The notes under the pieces: model-generated
What the model was told of the DNA's origin: nothing
Seen by the model: the letters and a program-made list of their open reading frames with translations, nothing else
Databases searched by the model: none
Part shown: piece by piece, positions 4,638 to 5,230 of the stretch
Numbering within the stretch: position 1 is the first letter of the stretch
Layout of the letters: every line of letters starts with the position of its first letter
Program-made: the position numbers and the translations under genes
Origin: NVQY01 sp047639325
Lineage (GTDB): Bacteria > Pseudomonadota > Alphaproteobacteria > Rhodobacterales > Rhodobacteraceae
Assembly: GCA_047639325.1 (NCBI GenBank)
Contig: JBLINN010000304.1
Coordinates: 1-5,230 of the forward strand
Length of the DNA stretch: 5,230 bases
Reading direction: 5' to 3'

Positions 4638-5230
4638 CACGCGGCATCCTTTGGCGCTCGATCACCGGCGCGATAATAGTCCTGCGCTGCAGCAACGCCC
4701 GACCCCAACCGGATATCCATGCCCAGATCGGCCAGACACATTTCCGCCGTGGCAATCCCGCTGAGCGCCATAACATCCGTCAGACTGCCCAGATGGCCGA
4801 TGCGAAAGACTTTGCCCGCGACCTCGCCCAGCCCAACGCCAAAGGCGACGCCGTATTCTGTGGCAGCATGGGTTACAACATCGGTGCCATTGATCCCCTC
4901 GGGTGTGACAATCGCGCTGACCGTATCGGAATAGACATCCCGAGAGGTCGCGCACAGGTCCAACCCCCAGGCCTGCACCGCGCGGCGTACACCTTCGGCA
5001 ATGCGGTGGTGACGGGCAAAAACCGCGTCCAGCCCTTCGTGTAACAGCATCCCCGTGGTCAGCCGCAACCCGTTCAGCAACCCAACAGGCGGCGTATAAG
5101 GATAGGCGTTATTGGCGTACCCCGCGCCCATGTCGCGGACATCGAAATAGGCGCGGTTCAACCCCGCGTTGGCGGTCGCCGCCATCGCCTTGGCGCTGAA
5201 CCCGACAATGCCCAGCCCGGCTGGCAGCAT
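4637..5230 (-). CDS. bhcA: Aspartate-glyoxylate aminotransferase BhcA, C-terminal half (runs off the right edge)
   Basis: The last 197 residues of a class V aminotransferase (PLP fold type I, serine-glyoxylate aminotransferase-like) are visible, roughly half of the usual length of about 400. In the cycle BhcA transfers the amino group of aspartate to glyoxylate, giving oxaloacetate and glycine. The visible part opens with LPAGLGI, which in this family follows directly after the PLP lysine, so that lysine should lie just beyond position 5230. The Met at the edge is internal and not a start. YPYTPPVGLLNGLR (visible residues 43-56) and HEGLDAVFARHHRIAEGVR (64-82) are typical of the family, and Arg143 in FRIGHLG is the expected substrate-carboxylate ligand. 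The stop codon overlaps the bhcB start by one base. The first half, its promoter and any bhcR regulator are outside the window. Serine- or alanine-glyoxylate aminotransferase would fit the sequence alone. Confidence 0.87.
   Translation of the reverse strand: MLPAGLGIVGFSAKAMAATANAGLNRAYFDVRDMGAGYANNAYPYTPPVGLLNGLRLTTGMLLHEGLDAVFARHHRIAEGVRRAVQAWGLDLCATSRDVYSDTVSAIVTPEGINGTDVVTHAATEYGVAFGVGLGEVAGKVFRIGHLGSLTDVMALSGIATAEMCLADLGMDIRLGSGVAAAQDYYRAGDRAPKDAA
4647..4652 (-). promoter_or_regulatory. Ribosome binding site of bhcB inside the end of bhcA
   Basis: AAAGGA on the minus strand lies 9 bases before the ATG at 4637 and 6 bases before the GTG at 4640. With the TGATG stop/start overlap it fits coupled translation of bhcA and bhcB. 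Spacing alone does not settle which of the two starts is used. Confidence 0.5.

Noticed and set aside
1434..4640. Ectoine-degradation eutB/eutC pair (dehydratase plus cyclodeaminase-like genes)
   Set aside because: EutB and EutC belong to the same families, but no eutA, doeA or doeB neighbours are seen. The D-threonine-aldolase-like and glyoxylate aminotransferase-like genes fit the beta-hydroxyaspartate cycle instead.
1..5230. tRNA, rRNA, CRISPR array, origin or phage genes
   Set aside because: Reading both strands showed no cloverleaf, no regularly spaced repeats and no phage or replication proteins.

Overview
The window looks like a piece of an alphaproteobacterial chromosome, most likely Rhodobacterales (Roseobacter group or Paracoccus-like). 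That placement rests on the gene content and order, the high GC content with GC-rich third codon positions, and the style of the intergenic sequence. It is inference, because the window holds no rRNA or other phylogenetic marker. All five substantial genes lie on the minus strand and read from high to low coordinates.

Positions 5230 to 1434, in transcription order, hold the last half of bhcA (aspartate-glyoxylate aminotransferase), then complete bhcB (beta-hydroxyaspartate dehydratase), bhcC (beta-hydroxyaspartate aldolase) and bhcD (iminosuccinate reductase). These are the four enzymes of the beta-hydroxyaspartate cycle (BHAC). In that cycle BhcA makes glycine from glyoxylate using aspartate as amino donor. 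BhcC condenses glycine with a second glyoxylate to give beta-hydroxyaspartate. BhcB removes water to give iminosuccinate. BhcD reduces iminosuccinate to aspartate, which BhcA uses again. The net result is oxaloacetate from two glyoxylate without loss of carbon, and it allows growth on glycolate and glyoxylate. bhcA and bhcB overlap by one base, bhcB and bhcC are 15 bases apart, and a 102-base gap with a GC hairpin and a T-run separates bhcC from bhcD.

Positions 1357 to 356, 76 bases after bhcD and in the same direction, encode a full-length glyceraldehyde-3-phosphate dehydrogenase-like protein. The catalytic Cys/His pair is intact, but residues usually found around the two phosphate sites are changed. 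It may serve gluconeogenesis from BHAC-derived oxaloacetate. An alternative is an erythrose-4-phosphate dehydrogenase-like role that supplies the PLP used by BhcA, BhcB and BhcC.

Positions 355 to 127 have no gene. They hold a perfect TTAA-N7-TTAAC motif that matches the CtrA full-site consensus, a large imperfect inverted repeat, and two simple hairpins. Positions 126 to 1 are one end of an IS256-family (mutator-type) insertion sequence with the first codons of its transposase, which continues outside the window.

The BHAC genes themselves are a described system. The points that look less described are the gap-like gene appended to the cluster, its altered active-site surroundings, the bhcC-bhcD spacer, and the CtrA-like site and inverted repeat beside the insertion sequence.
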